Positions 1-6,218 of a stretch of DNA of 6,402 nt are shown piece after piece. Made by a program: the position numbers and the translations under genes. Numbering within the stretch: position 1 is the first letter of the stretch; each line of letters opens with the position of its first letter. The DNA is from GCA-2731375 sp964462145 (lineage in GTDB: Bacteria > Pseudomonadota > Alphaproteobacteria > GCA-2731375), in the NCBI GenBank assembly GCA_964462145.1, contig CAYWYB010000312.1:1-6402 (forward strand), given 5' to 3'. The notes beneath the pieces were generated by a model. It saw only the letters and a list, made by a program, of their open reading frames with translations. It was not told the DNA's origin and made no database searches.

Positions 1-687
1 ATCCTCCCTTATGAAAACCCCTCAATATGTCCCAGGGGCGCTGACGTCAGACATCTGGATGACATTCATACCCAGGTGGATCCGGTCGCACTGAACGCCT
101 TGCGTATGACGGTCATTAATGGCGTCAATGATTTGCCCTGGGCCCGGCAGGTTTACTTCGAACTGGCCCGGCCGCTGTTGGAAGCCATCGTCGGCAATGA
201 ACTGGCCATGCAGCGGCGCCTGAACCTATCGATCCAAATGCCCGGCGATGACAGTTCTCTGCTTGCCGTACATGCCGATGTCTGGGATGGCGACAGCCCG
301 TTCGAAGTGGTGGTCTGGCTGCCTTTCGTGGACTGTTTCGATACCAAAACGATGTTTCTGCTGCCACCCGACAAGGGACGGTTAGTCGAGGTGCGGATGG
401 CCGATTTCGACGGCGGTGATACGGATGATCTGTTTGCCGCCATCGAGGACGACCTGATCTGGCTGGACGTGCCATATGGCAATATCCTGCTGTTCAATCA
501 AAACCTTATGCACGGTAACCGCATCAACCGCGAGGGCGGTACGCGCTGGACCATGAATTGCCGCTTCAAAGGACTGTTTTCGCCCTATGCCGGCAAGCGC
601 CTGGGGGAATTTTTCGAACCAATTACCGTACGGCCCGCCTCCCGTGTCGGCATGAGCCACCAGTTGCCGGGAGGTTTCGTTGAATAA
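1..687 (+). CDS. 2-oxoglutarate/Fe(II)-dependent oxygenase of a sporadic carbohydrate cluster (5' partial)
   Basis: The reading frame is open from base 1 with no start that looks real. An in-frame GTG at 76 exists, but coding-like sequence precedes it, so the gene most likely begins upstream of the window. The protein shows the facial triad of non-heme iron 2OG oxygenases: an H-A-D pair at 271-279 (HADVWDGD) and a distal His at 511-513 (LMHGN). These are followed by Arg codons at 544 and 562 (RWTMNCRF), one of which would bind the 2OG carboxylate. The spacing of about 80 residues between HxD and the distal His is normal for the cupin-like fold. The overall look, including the tail FSPYAGKRLGEFFEP, resembles the 'sporadic carbohydrate cluster 2OG-Fe(II) oxygenase' family, and the next gene is the matching partner family. 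The inferred role is hydroxylation or oxidation of a sugar or lipid-linked glycan intermediate in the cytoplasm. The substrate is unknown. The stop at 685-687 overlaps the next gene by 8 bp. Confidence 0.8.
   Translation: MLPYENPSICPRGADVRHLDDIHTQVDPVALNALRMTVINGVNDLPWARQVYFELARPLLEAIVGNELAMQRRLNLSIQMPGDDSSLLAVHADVWDGDSPFEVVVWLPFVDCFDTKTMFLLPPDKGRLVEVRMADFDGGDTDDLFAAIEDDLIWLDVPYGNILLFNQNLMHGNRINREGGTRWTMNCRFKGLFSPYAGKRLGEFFEPITVRPASRVGMSHQLPGGFVE
669..674 (+). promoter_or_regulatory. Shine-Dalgarno that fixes a TTG start
   Basis: GGGAGG lies 5 nt before the TTG at 680, inside the last codons of the oxygenase gene. It is the strongest ribosome-binding site in the left operon and supports the TTG start of the LIC12192-type gene. 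There is no other plausible start codon before the conserved GHRGYIASRP block. Confidence 0.7.
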
Positions 688-1102
688 CCAAGCCAACCGA
701 CCCAATGTCCTGGGTCACCGCGGCTATATCGCCTCGCGCCCGGTACGCGGCCAGGACTGGCCGCAGCATGTGCAAAACCTGGTGGTGCGCGACTATGCCC
801 AGCGTAACGGCCTGCATTATCTGCTTTCCGCCACGGAATACGCCATGGATGCTTGCTATATGAATCTGGAAACCGTGCTGGGTGAATTGCCGCGTGTCGA
901 AGGCGTGATCTGCTTTTCCCTCTTTATGCTTCCGGCCAGGGCCGAGCGGCGCCATGAACTCTATCAGCGGATTTTTGAAACCGGTGCCGATCTGCACGGC
1001 GCCCTGGAAAACATGGCGATACGGACACCGGAAGATGCCGCCCGTCTGGAGGATATCTTCATGGTCGAACAATTCGCCGCAACAACTCCGCAGGTGCAAT
1101 AA
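680..1102 (+). CDS. Sporadic carbohydrate cluster protein, LIC12192 family
   Basis: This is a 140-residue soluble protein without a signal peptide or membrane segment. Its three conserved-looking blocks are GHRGYIASRP then PQHVQNLVVRDYAQRNG (residues 12-44), LLSATEYAMDACYMNLETVL (48-67) and VEGVICFSLFMLP (73-85). I recognise these from the LIC12192-type family, found patchily in bacteria beside sugar-modifying and polysaccharide genes. Its reaction is not established as far as I know. The alternation of short hydrophobic strands with amphipathic helices suggests a small alpha/beta fold; this is inference only. The start is TTG, chosen because GGGAGG lies 5 nt upstream and the conserved region begins about 11 residues later. 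It overlaps the oxygenase by 8 bp and lies 2 bp before the first methyltransferase, so the three are almost surely co-translated. The family call is fairly firm; the function is open. Confidence 0.78.
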   Translation: MNNQANRPNVLGHRGYIASRPVRGQDWPQHVQNLVVRDYAQRNGLHYLLSATEYAMDACYMNLETVLGELPRVEGVICFSLFMLPARAERRHELYQRIFETGADLHGALENMAIRTPEDAARLEDIFMVEQFAATTPQVQ

Positions 1103-1104
1103 CA

Positions 1105-1767
1105 ATGGCATTCGTTGATTTCGTTGGCATCGTGCACAAGGCCACGACGCGGGACTATGTCCAGCGCGTGGTGGAGCATGACAAGGCCGAATGCGCCGAG
1201 GTCGCGGGACAGTTTGGCGAGGATTATTGGGACGGCGACCGGCGCTATGGCTTCGGCGGGTACTATTACGACGGCCGTTGGCGCAAGGTGGCCGATGCCA
1301 TGATCGCGCACTATGACCTGAAACCGGGCGCCAAGATCCTCGATATCGGCTGCGGCAAGGGCTTCTTGCTCTATGAATTCACCCAGGCCCTGGAAGGGGC
1401 GCAGGTCAGCGGCATAGATATCTCCGCCTACGGTGTCGAGAATGCCAAGGAAGAGATCCGTGATCAGCTGCGGGTGGGTAGTTGCGTTGACCTTCCGTAC
1501 GGCGATAGTGAATTTGATTTTGTGTATTCAATCAATACGTTCCACAATCTTTTTAATTTTGAACTTTATCCGTCATTGCAGGAAATGCAACGGGTTGGCA
1601 AAGGTCCGAAGCACATCACGATCGAGAGCTACCGTAACGAACGGGAAAAGGCCAACCTGCTCTATTGGCAGCTTACATGCCGGGCATTCATGATGCCGGC
1701 GGAATGGGAATTCGCTTTCCAGCAAGCCGGTTATGACGGCGATTACGGCTATATCACGTTTGAATAG
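1105..1767 (+). CDS. Class I SAM-dependent methyltransferase (carbohydrate cluster type 1)
   Basis: This 220-residue protein is a Rossmann-fold methyltransferase. Motif I is ILDIGCGKG (residues 78-86) and binds SAM. The acidic end of strand 2 is in GIDIS (103-107), and FDFVYSINTFHNL (137-149) covers motif II and the following helix. It has a long N-terminal region (1-65) containing DYWDGDRRYGFGGYYYDGRW, rich in aromatic and acidic residues, which probably shapes the acceptor pocket. The C-terminal part (YWQLTC, then AEWEFAFQQAGYDGDYGYITFE) also looks family specific. The inferred role is methylation of a sugar or sugar-nucleotide hydroxyl or amine; neither position nor substrate can be read from the sequence. 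ATG follows the previous stop by 2 bp, with AGGTG at 1092-1096 as ribosome-binding site. A patch at 1501-1580 is markedly A+T-rich (25 G/C of 80) compared with the rest of the gene. Confidence 0.85.
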   Translation: MAFVDFVGIVHKATTRDYVQRVVEHDKAECAEVAGQFGEDYWDGDRRYGFGGYYYDGRWRKVADAMIAHYDLKPGAKILDIGCGKGFLLYEFTQALEGAQVSGIDISAYGVENAKEEIRDQLRVGSCVDLPYGDSEFDFVYSINTFHNLFNFELYPSLQEMQRVGKGPKHITIESYRNEREKANLLYWQLTCRAFMMPAEWEFAFQQAGYDGDYGYITFE

Positions 1768-1771
1768 GTGA
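1766..1771 (+). promoter_or_regulatory. Shine-Dalgarno deciding the start of the second methyltransferase
   Basis: AGGTGA spans the stop codon of the upstream methyltransferase and lies 4 nt before TTG 1776. The ATG alternative at 1797 has no comparable purine-rich site upstream. This favours TTG, although the short spacing leaves doubt. Confidence 0.5.
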
Positions 1772-1775
1772 CATT

Positions 1776-2474
1776 TTGGTAGAGACCGCGAATACAATGG
1801 CACGGACCAAGGAAGCACAATACGAGGATTGCCTGCGGGCAGCCGAGGAATCCGGCGTCGACAGCCTGGGCGTGATGACCAATCAGGTTTGGCGCGATGA
1901 TCCGCGCCGCCTGGCGATCCTGCTCTCACGCTACAAATTCGTCGCCAAGATGCTCTCGGGCAAGCGCCGGGTGGTCGAGGTCGGCTGCGGCGATGCCTTC
2001 GGTTCCCGCGTGGTGCAGCAGGAAACCGGCGAACTGACGGTGCTGGATATCGACCCGGTTTTCATCGCCGATATCGAACGCCGCATGCATCCCGACTGGC
2101 CCCTGACCCCCGCCGTGCACGATATGCTGTCGGGCCCGTATCCGGGCATCTTCGATGCCGCCTACAGTCTGGATGTGCTGGAGCATATTCCCGCCGAGCA
2201 GGAAGAGACCTTTCTGCGCAATATCATCACCTCCCTGAACAGCGATGGCGTCCTGATCGTCGGCATGCCGTCCCTGGACAGCCAGGAACACGCCTCGCCG
2301 CAAAGCAAGATCGGTCATATCAACTGCAAGCACGGCGGCGATTTCAAGGAACTGATGGAAGGCTTCTTTGAGAACGTCTTTGTCTTCTCCATGAATGACG
2401 AGGTGGTGCATACGGGTTTCTGGCCCATGGCCCATTATTACCTGGCGCTCTGTTGTGGCAAGCGGCCCATCTAG
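1776..2474 (+). CDS. Class I SAM-dependent methyltransferase (carbohydrate cluster type 2)
   Basis: From TTG 1776 this is 232 residues; from ATG 1797 it would be 225. Motif I is VVEVGCGDAFGS (66-77). VLDIDP (89-94) gives the acidic residues that hold the SAM ribose, and FDAAYSLDVLEHI (126-138) is the motif II and post-II region, with the LDVLEHI signature common in small-molecule methyltransferases. The C-terminal half carries a distinctive segment, GHINCKHGGDFKELM (180-194) followed by NVFVFSMNDEVVHTGFWPMAHYY (200-222), which I recognise as conserved in cluster-associated methyltransferases. It shares little with the neighbouring methyltransferase outside the SAM motifs, so the pair is not a recent duplication. 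The inferred role is a second methylation in the same sugar pathway. The last 20 bp overlap the next gene. Confidence 0.83.
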   Translation: MVETANTMARTKEAQYEDCLRAAEESGVDSLGVMTNQVWRDDPRRLAILLSRYKFVAKMLSGKRRVVEVGCGDAFGSRVVQQETGELTVLDIDPVFIADIERRMHPDWPLTPAVHDMLSGPYPGIFDAAYSLDVLEHIPAEQEETFLRNIITSLNSDGVLIVGMPSLDSQEHASPQSKIGHINCKHGGDFKELMEGFFENVFVFSMNDEVVHTGFWPMAHYYLALCCGKRPI

Positions 2475-3321
2475 ACTTCTCATCATCGGCGGCGACAGCA
2501 TGATCGGTGCCGCCCTGGCCGATCATTTCACCGGCCGGGGCTGGCAGGTCCAATCCACCACCCGCCGGCGGGATCAGGTTGATGGCGACCATCCCTATCT
2601 GGATCTGGCCGCGCCGCAGACGCAGCTTCCCGCCGCCGATGTGGTTATTCTGGCCGCCGCCGTCGCCCGTATCGGTGATTGCGAAGCGGAGCCACTAGCC
2701 ACTCGCCAGATCAATGTGGATGGCACCCTGGCTGTAGCCAAACAATTGGCCGGGCAGGGCGCGCATATTCTGTTGTTGTCTTCCGACAAGGTTTTCGACG
2801 GTTCGGTGCCGCTGCGCGACCGCAACGATCCTGTGTCGCCGGCCTGCGAATATGGCCGGCAAAAGGCCGATGCCGAGGCCGGTATCCTGGCCTTGGGGGA
2901 TCAGGGCGCCGTGCTGCGCCTAAGCAAGGTTGTGGAACCGGGGCTGGAGCTGTTGGCGGGCTGGGCCCGCGATCTTGCGGCGGGCCAAGGCATAAAGCCT
3001 TTCCATGATCTGTATCTGGCTCCGGTGTCGGTCGACCTGGTGATGGAGGTCGCGACCCATATTGCCGAGGCCCGGGCAGGGGGCATTTACCACTGTACCG
3101 GCGGCGAGGACCGCTCCTACGTGGATCTGGCGCGCATCCTGGCGATGGAAGCCGGCTTTGACCCCGGCTTGATCCAGCCTGGTTCCTGCAGGACCGCAAA
3201 CATGCCTGCGGCTGCAAGGCCCCGTTATACGACCCTGGAAATGTCGCTAGAAGAAAACCGCTGGGGCATAACCGCGCCCGCGTTCGAGGCGACCGCCCTT
3301 TCGATTATCAAGCGCAAATGA
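2455..3321 (+). CDS. RmlD-like SDR sugar-nucleotide reductase/epimerase
   Basis: This is an extended short-chain dehydrogenase/reductase of 288 residues. The NAD(P)-binding loop is LLIIGGDSMIG (8-18), directly at the N-terminus. The SSDKVFDG segment (109-116) matches the strand that in RmlD (dTDP-4-dehydrorhamnose reductase) carries the catalytic Ser/Thr and the V-F-D-G signature, with Lys where RmlD has Tyr. The catalytic Y-x3-K pair is Tyr133 and Lys137 (YGRQK). The C-terminus has the RmlD-type substrate region: YHCTGGEDRSYVDLARIL, then RPRYTTLEMS. It probably reduces or epimerises a keto intermediate of a nucleotide sugar. GTG 2455 is chosen because it places the dinucleotide loop 10 residues from the start; an in-frame ATG at 2395 would add a 20-residue tail lying wholly within the upstream gene. 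No strong ribosome-binding site is seen, so coupling to the upstream gene is likely. The 3' end overlaps the convergent M24 gene by 14 bp. Confidence 0.82.
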   Translation: MASGPSRLLIIGGDSMIGAALADHFTGRGWQVQSTTRRRDQVDGDHPYLDLAAPQTQLPAADVVILAAAVARIGDCEAEPLATRQINVDGTLAVAKQLAGQGAHILLLSSDKVFDGSVPLRDRNDPVSPACEYGRQKADAEAGILALGDQGAVLRLSKVVEPGLELLAGWARDLAAGQGIKPFHDLYLAPVSVDLVMEVATHIAEARAGGIYHCTGGEDRSYVDLARILAMEAGFDPGLIQPGSCRTANMPAAARPRYTTLEMSLEENRWGITAPAFEATALSIIKRK

Positions 3322-4468
3322 TGTAGTCGGGTTCCAGGCCGCTTAAAACATCCGCGCCGTTCTCCGTGATGACGATCGTATGGCCCAGGCTCATGGCCAG
3401 ATTGGCCGGGCTATCAATCAGGATGGCGTGCAGGAACAACACCATGCCGGGCTGGGCCAGCAACGGGTTGCCGCTGAACAGCATGGGCGGCACGTCCATC
3501 CAGGTGGGCCGGAACGAGGCGCCAAGGGAATAACCGCAGGCCGCCATGCGGACATCGCCGTAGCCGTTGTCGTCGTAGACCCGGCGGTGCGCATCGTCGA
3601 TCTCGCCCAGGGGACGACCAGGGCGCGCAGCCGCGGTCATCGCCGCAAGGGCATCTTGGCTGACCTGGAACATTTTCCGGTGTTTCTCGCCGCCCGAACC
3701 AATGGCGACGGTGCGCATCAGACAGGCGCAGTAGTGGCGGTAGCTGCCGGCAAACTCCATGGTCAGCTGATCCTGATCATCCAGGTGCCGAAAACCCGTG
3801 GCCGAGCGGATCAGCAGCGCCCTGTCGCCGGAACCCAGAACCGGCCCGGACGGGGCCGGATCGCCGCCGCCCGACAGGATCGCGCCCGTCCCCGCCGCCG
3901 CGATATCGCCTTCAAAAGCCCCGGGCCCCGCCGCCTCCAACATGGCCAGCAGCGAGGCATCCGCCAGTTCCGCTGCCCGGCGAACATAAGTCAATTCCGC
4001 CTCTGACTTTATCAGCCGCAGGCCGCGTACCAGGGAGGAGGCGTCTTCCAACTCGCACCAGCCGTCCAGCGAGGTTTTCAAGCGCTCGTAATCGTGCGTC
4101 CGCAGGCCATAGCTGTCGAGTTCAATGCCGATGCGCGCGCCGGCCAGGCCTTTTTCTGCCAGAATATCTCTGAGCTCGTCCGTGGGCGAGGCGTTCTCCC
4201 GGTCGTACCAGATGCGGATGTCCTCAATGACCGAGGTGCGCCGGGCCTGTTCCAGATCGGGCCGCCGGGTCAGCAACGTCAAGGGCTGCTGGTCCGCTGT
4301 CAGGACGAGGCATTGAAAGAAGACATAGCCGGTGGTGTCATAGCCGCTCAGGTAATAGTGGCTTTCCTGTGCAAATATTAGGATCGCGGCCAAGTCTCGC
4401 TCGGCCAGGTCTTGCCGGGCATTGGCGATGCGCCGGTCGAATTCCGCCGTGTCGAAATGCAACGTCAT
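3308..4468 (-). CDS. M24 (Xaa-Pro peptidase/creatinase fold) protein lacking the metal ligands
   Basis: This 386-residue protein has the two-domain layout of aminopeptidase P and creatinase. The N-terminal creatinase-type domain covers about 8-150 (HYYLSGYDTTGYVFFQ at 37-52), ending in the usual linker LRLIKSEAELTYVRRAAELAD (150-170). The C-terminal pita-bread domain covers about 170-380. Aligned by eye to the family, the five metal positions D, D, H, E, E are occupied by Glu238 (LTMEFAG), Cys249 (YCACLMRT), Tyr313 (CGYSLGA), His347 (GMVLFLHAI) and Gly362 (SLGHTIVIT). A dinuclear metallopeptidase is therefore unlikely. Creatinase shows that the fold can hydrolyse C-N bonds without metal, but creatinase's His in the GAHNP-like loop is not evident here either. 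The substrate is unknown. A good ribosome-binding site, AAGGGA, lies 8 nt before ATG. It is last in the minus-strand group, 60 bp after queC. Confidence 0.8.
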   Translation of the reverse strand: MTLHFDTAEFDRRIANARQDLAERDLAAILIFAQESHYYLSGYDTTGYVFFQCLVLTADQQPLTLLTRRPDLEQARRTSVIEDIRIWYDRENASPTDELRDILAEKGLAGARIGIELDSYGLRTHDYERLKTSLDGWCELEDASSLVRGLRLIKSEAELTYVRRAAELADASLLAMLEAAGPGAFEGDIAAAGTGAILSGGGDPAPSGPVLGSGDRALLIRSATGFRHLDDQDQLTMEFAGSYRHYCACLMRTVAIGSGGEKHRKMFQVSQDALAAMTAAARPGRPLGEIDDAHRRVYDDNGYGDVRMAACGYSLGASFRPTWMDVPPMLFSGNPLLAQPGMVLFLHAILIDSPANLAMSLGHTIVITENGADVLSGLEPDYIICA

Positions 4469-4476
4469 TGGAACGA

Positions 4477-4482
4477 TCCCTT
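4477..4482 (-). promoter_or_regulatory. Shine-Dalgarno of the M24 gene
   Basis: On the minus strand this reads AAGGGA, 8 nt before the ATG at 4468, and supports that start. Confidence 0.6.
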
Positions 4483-4528
4483 GCTGGACATGTGGTCTGC
4501 TCAGGATAGTCGATGCATCGTGAAGACA

Positions 4529-5212
4529 TCAAACGGCGGATTTCCAGAAATCGGTATCGTCATAGACGGTTGGGTCGGTGATGCCGGCCAGATGAAAAGC
4601 CTCGCGCCTTTCCACACAGGTGCCGCAACGGCCACAGTGATTTTCGCCGCCTTTGTAGCAGGACCAGGTCTCGGCAAATGGTGTTTGGTGCTTTGCACCA
4701 TCGGTGACGATTTCGGATTTCGGAATGTGAACAAAGGGCGTGTAAAGGCTGATGTCGGCGTAGCCGTCCAGGGCCTGTTTCTGCATGGCCTCGAACGCAT
4801 CAACGAATTCCGGGCGGCAGTCGGGATAGATGAAATGATCGCCACCGTGCACCGCCGTTGCCACCGCATCCGCCTTTTGCGCGGCGGCAATGCCGAAGGC
4901 GATGGTCAGCATGATGGCGTTGCGGTTGGGCACGATGGTTAGTTTCATGCTGTCTTCGGCATAGTGGCCGTCGGGCACATCCACATCATCGGTTAGGGCG
5001 GAGCCACTGAGCAATTTGCCGACCGCGCTTATATCAACCACATCGCAGGGTACGCCCAGCCGTTCGCCGCAGGAACGGGCGAAGTCGATTTCCTTGTGGT
5101 GCCGCTGGCCATAGTCAAAGGTGACGAGGCGCAGCAATTCCGCCTCCGCCGCGATCTTGTAGGCAAGGGAAACGGAATCCAATCCGCCCGAGCAGACAAC
5201 GATGGTTCGCAT
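4529..5212 (-). CDS. queC: 7-cyano-7-deazaguanine synthase QueC
   Basis: QueC converts 7-carboxy-7-deazaguanine to preQ0 using ATP and ammonia, the last step before QueF in queuosine tRNA modification, in the cytoplasm. The 227-residue length is normal. The N-terminal PP-loop SGGLDS (8-13) binds ATP. FDYGQRHHKE (32-41) and VPNRN (94-98) are hallmark QueC motifs, and HGGDHFIYPDCRPEF (122-136) is the usual substrate-region block. The zinc site is formed by Cys185, Cys193, Cys196 and Cys199 (SCYKGG, then HCGRCGTC). All key residues are present, so the enzyme should be active. ATG 5212 has the ribosome-binding site AAGGA 8 nt upstream. Its usual partners queD, queE and queF are not in the window. 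Instead it sits between two metal-site-deficient hydrolase homologues, which raises the possibility of a deazaguanine-linked pathway, although simple housekeeping placement is equally likely. Confidence 0.96.
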   Translation of the reverse strand: MRTIVVCSGGLDSVSLAYKIAAEAELLRLVTFDYGQRHHKEIDFARSCGERLGVPCDVVDISAVGKLLSGSALTDDVDVPDGHYAEDSMKLTIVPNRNAIMLTIAFGIAAAQKADAVATAVHGGDHFIYPDCRPEFVDAFEAMQKQALDGYADISLYTPFVHIPKSEIVTDGAKHQTPFAETWSCYKGGENHCGRCGTCVERREAFHLAGITDPTVYDDTDFWKSAV

Positions 5213-5220
5213 ATGATCAG

Positions 5221-5225
5221 TCCTT
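5221..5225 (-). promoter_or_regulatory. Shine-Dalgarno of queC
   Basis: On the minus strand this reads AAGGA, 8 nt upstream of the queC ATG. The 75 bp between queC and the preceding amidohydrolase gene shows no terminator-like hairpin, so read-through is expected. Confidence 0.6.
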
Positions 5226-5287
5226 GTTTTGTCCGGGTAGGCTGCGACCGGCGCCTGAAAGCTCAGACGGATATCTTGTCGTACATA

Positions 5288-6184
5288 CTAGCCGCCGCCG
5301 AAAAACTCCACCGCGTTGGAGTACATCCATTTTTCCAGCACCGCTTCCTTCAGGGGCAGCTGTTGATACTCTGCGATCAATTCGGCATAGCTGGAGCCCA
5401 TCAGATAGGTGGAAAAGCCAACCATCACTTTGTCCTGCAACAACGTGTTGCCGTACTGCAGGAACATCTCCCAGCCCGAACCCTCCTTGCCCAGATAGCG
5501 CGGGCGGTGGGCGGCGGTGTCGCAATACAGGTTCGGATGCCGCCGCAACAGGCCCACCATGTCGTTGATCCAGGGCCAGCCGGCCAGGCCGGCGCAGACT
5601 TTGAGCTCGGGAAAATCGATGCAGATATCGTCCAGATGACGGGGATGGCCCAACTCGTACGGCCGGTCGTTGGCATAGGTCATGGCGGTATAGATCCGCA
5701 CGGGTACGTCCAGCTCGCAACATTTGGCATACAGCGGATAATAGCGGCGGTCGCTGGCCGGCAGACAGGTATAAAGCGAGGAGACGCGGAAACCGTTGGC
5801 GCCGTCTTCGCGCACCAGGCGTTCCAGCTCGCGCACCGCGCGCATGCCATCCATGGGGTCGAGGGCGGGAAACAGTTTGAAGCGGCCCGGATAGTCCCGG
5901 TGAATTTGCCCTATTTCGTCATTGGGCATATTGACCATCAGGCCGAATTCCACATTGCCCGCATCCATTGCGGCGACCACGTCATCAAGGGCATTGTCGG
6001 GCAGGGGTTCGGCATTGGGGTCTCCGGCGCCAAAAATCTTGCCGTAGTTGTCAAAGCCATAGCCCTCTGGCCGTGGCAGGGAGAAGGACGATGGATTGCC
6101 GGGCCGGCCCCGGTTGATCTCCGCTGCCTCCGACGTGGTCCTGGTTTTCGGCATGCCGATTTCAAGATCGATGACTTTGTCCAT
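5288..6184 (-). CDS. Amidohydrolase-2 family (TIM-barrel) protein lacking the metal ligands
   Basis: This 298-residue protein matches amidohydrolase-related TIM-barrel proteins (the family of ACMSD and gamma-resorcylate decarboxylase) over its full length. Recognisable blocks are GRFKLFPALDP (100-110), NGFRVSS (130-136), RRYYPLYAKCCELDVPVRIYT (146-166), HLDDICIDFPELKVCAGLAGWPW (183-205), HPNLYCDTAAHRPRYL (216-231), QDKVMVGFSTYLM (250-262) and the C-terminal LEKWMYSNAVEFF. The usual metal or catalytic residues are absent. The N-terminal HxH is replaced by Glu8 and Gly10 (VIDLEIG). The His of GFKLHP is Ser135. The His of LIHTG is Tyr165. The His before GGWPW is Leu200. The Asp of the FGTDFP-like motif is Ser258. 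No intact metal site remains visible, so it is likely a non-metal enzyme or a binding protein; the substrate is unknown. GGGAGG lies 8 nt before ATG 6184. Its neighbours are an HCCA-isomerase-like gene upstream and queC downstream. Confidence 0.78.
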   Translation of the reverse strand: MDKVIDLEIGMPKTRTTSEAAEINRGRPGNPSSFSLPRPEGYGFDNYGKIFGAGDPNAEPLPDNALDDVVAAMDAGNVEFGLMVNMPNDEIGQIHRDYPGRFKLFPALDPMDGMRAVRELERLVREDGANGFRVSSLYTCLPASDRRYYPLYAKCCELDVPVRIYTAMTYANDRPYELGHPRHLDDICIDFPELKVCAGLAGWPWINDMVGLLRRHPNLYCDTAAHRPRYLGKEGSGWEMFLQYGNTLLQDKVMVGFSTYLMGSSYAELIAEYQQLPLKEAVLEKWMYSNAVEFFGGG

Positions 6185-6192
6185 TTTCGTTT

Positions 6193-6198
6193 CCTCCC
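6193..6198 (-). promoter_or_regulatory. Strong Shine-Dalgarno of the amidohydrolase-like gene
   Basis: On the minus strand this reads GGGAGG, extended by AA, 8 nt before the ATG at 6184. It is the best ribosome-binding site of the minus-strand group and argues that this protein is made in quantity and is not a decaying gene. Confidence 0.65.
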
Positions 6199-6218
6199 AA
6201 ATGCAAATGTACAGGCCG

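Noticed and set aside
623..1111. Open frame of 162 codons on the - strand antisense to the LIC12192-type gene
   Set aside because: The opposite strand carries a recognised family with a strong ribosome-binding site; this frame shows no motif.
1926..2501. Open frame of 191 codons on the - strand antisense to the second methyltransferase
   Set aside because: No family resemblance, while the + strand has clear SAM motifs.
3380..4006. Long open frame on the + strand (208 codons) antisense to the M24 gene
   Set aside because: It is a mirror of a G+C-rich gene, with low-complexity Arg/Gly/Ala-rich protein and no recognisable domain. The minus-strand M24 protein explains the region fully.
4511..4520. 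10-bp palindrome CGATGCATCG between queC and the M24 gene
   Set aside because: Perfect but short and not extended on either side; palindromes of this size occur by chance and nothing else supports a site.
4412..4942. Open frame of 176 codons on the + strand over queC
   Set aside because: Antisense shadow of an unambiguous queC; no domain and no ribosome-binding site of note.
5213..5287. Possible preQ1 riboswitch before queC
   Set aside because: No recognisable preQ1 aptamer, such as a C-rich loop with an A-rich tail pseudoknot, could be seen in these 75 bases, and the gap looks like ordinary spacer.
5217..5723. Open frame of 168 codons on the - strand in another frame of the amidohydrolase gene
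   Set aside because: The Arg/Pro/Gly-rich composition is typical of a shifted reading of a G+C-rich gene. The other frame gives a full-length family match.
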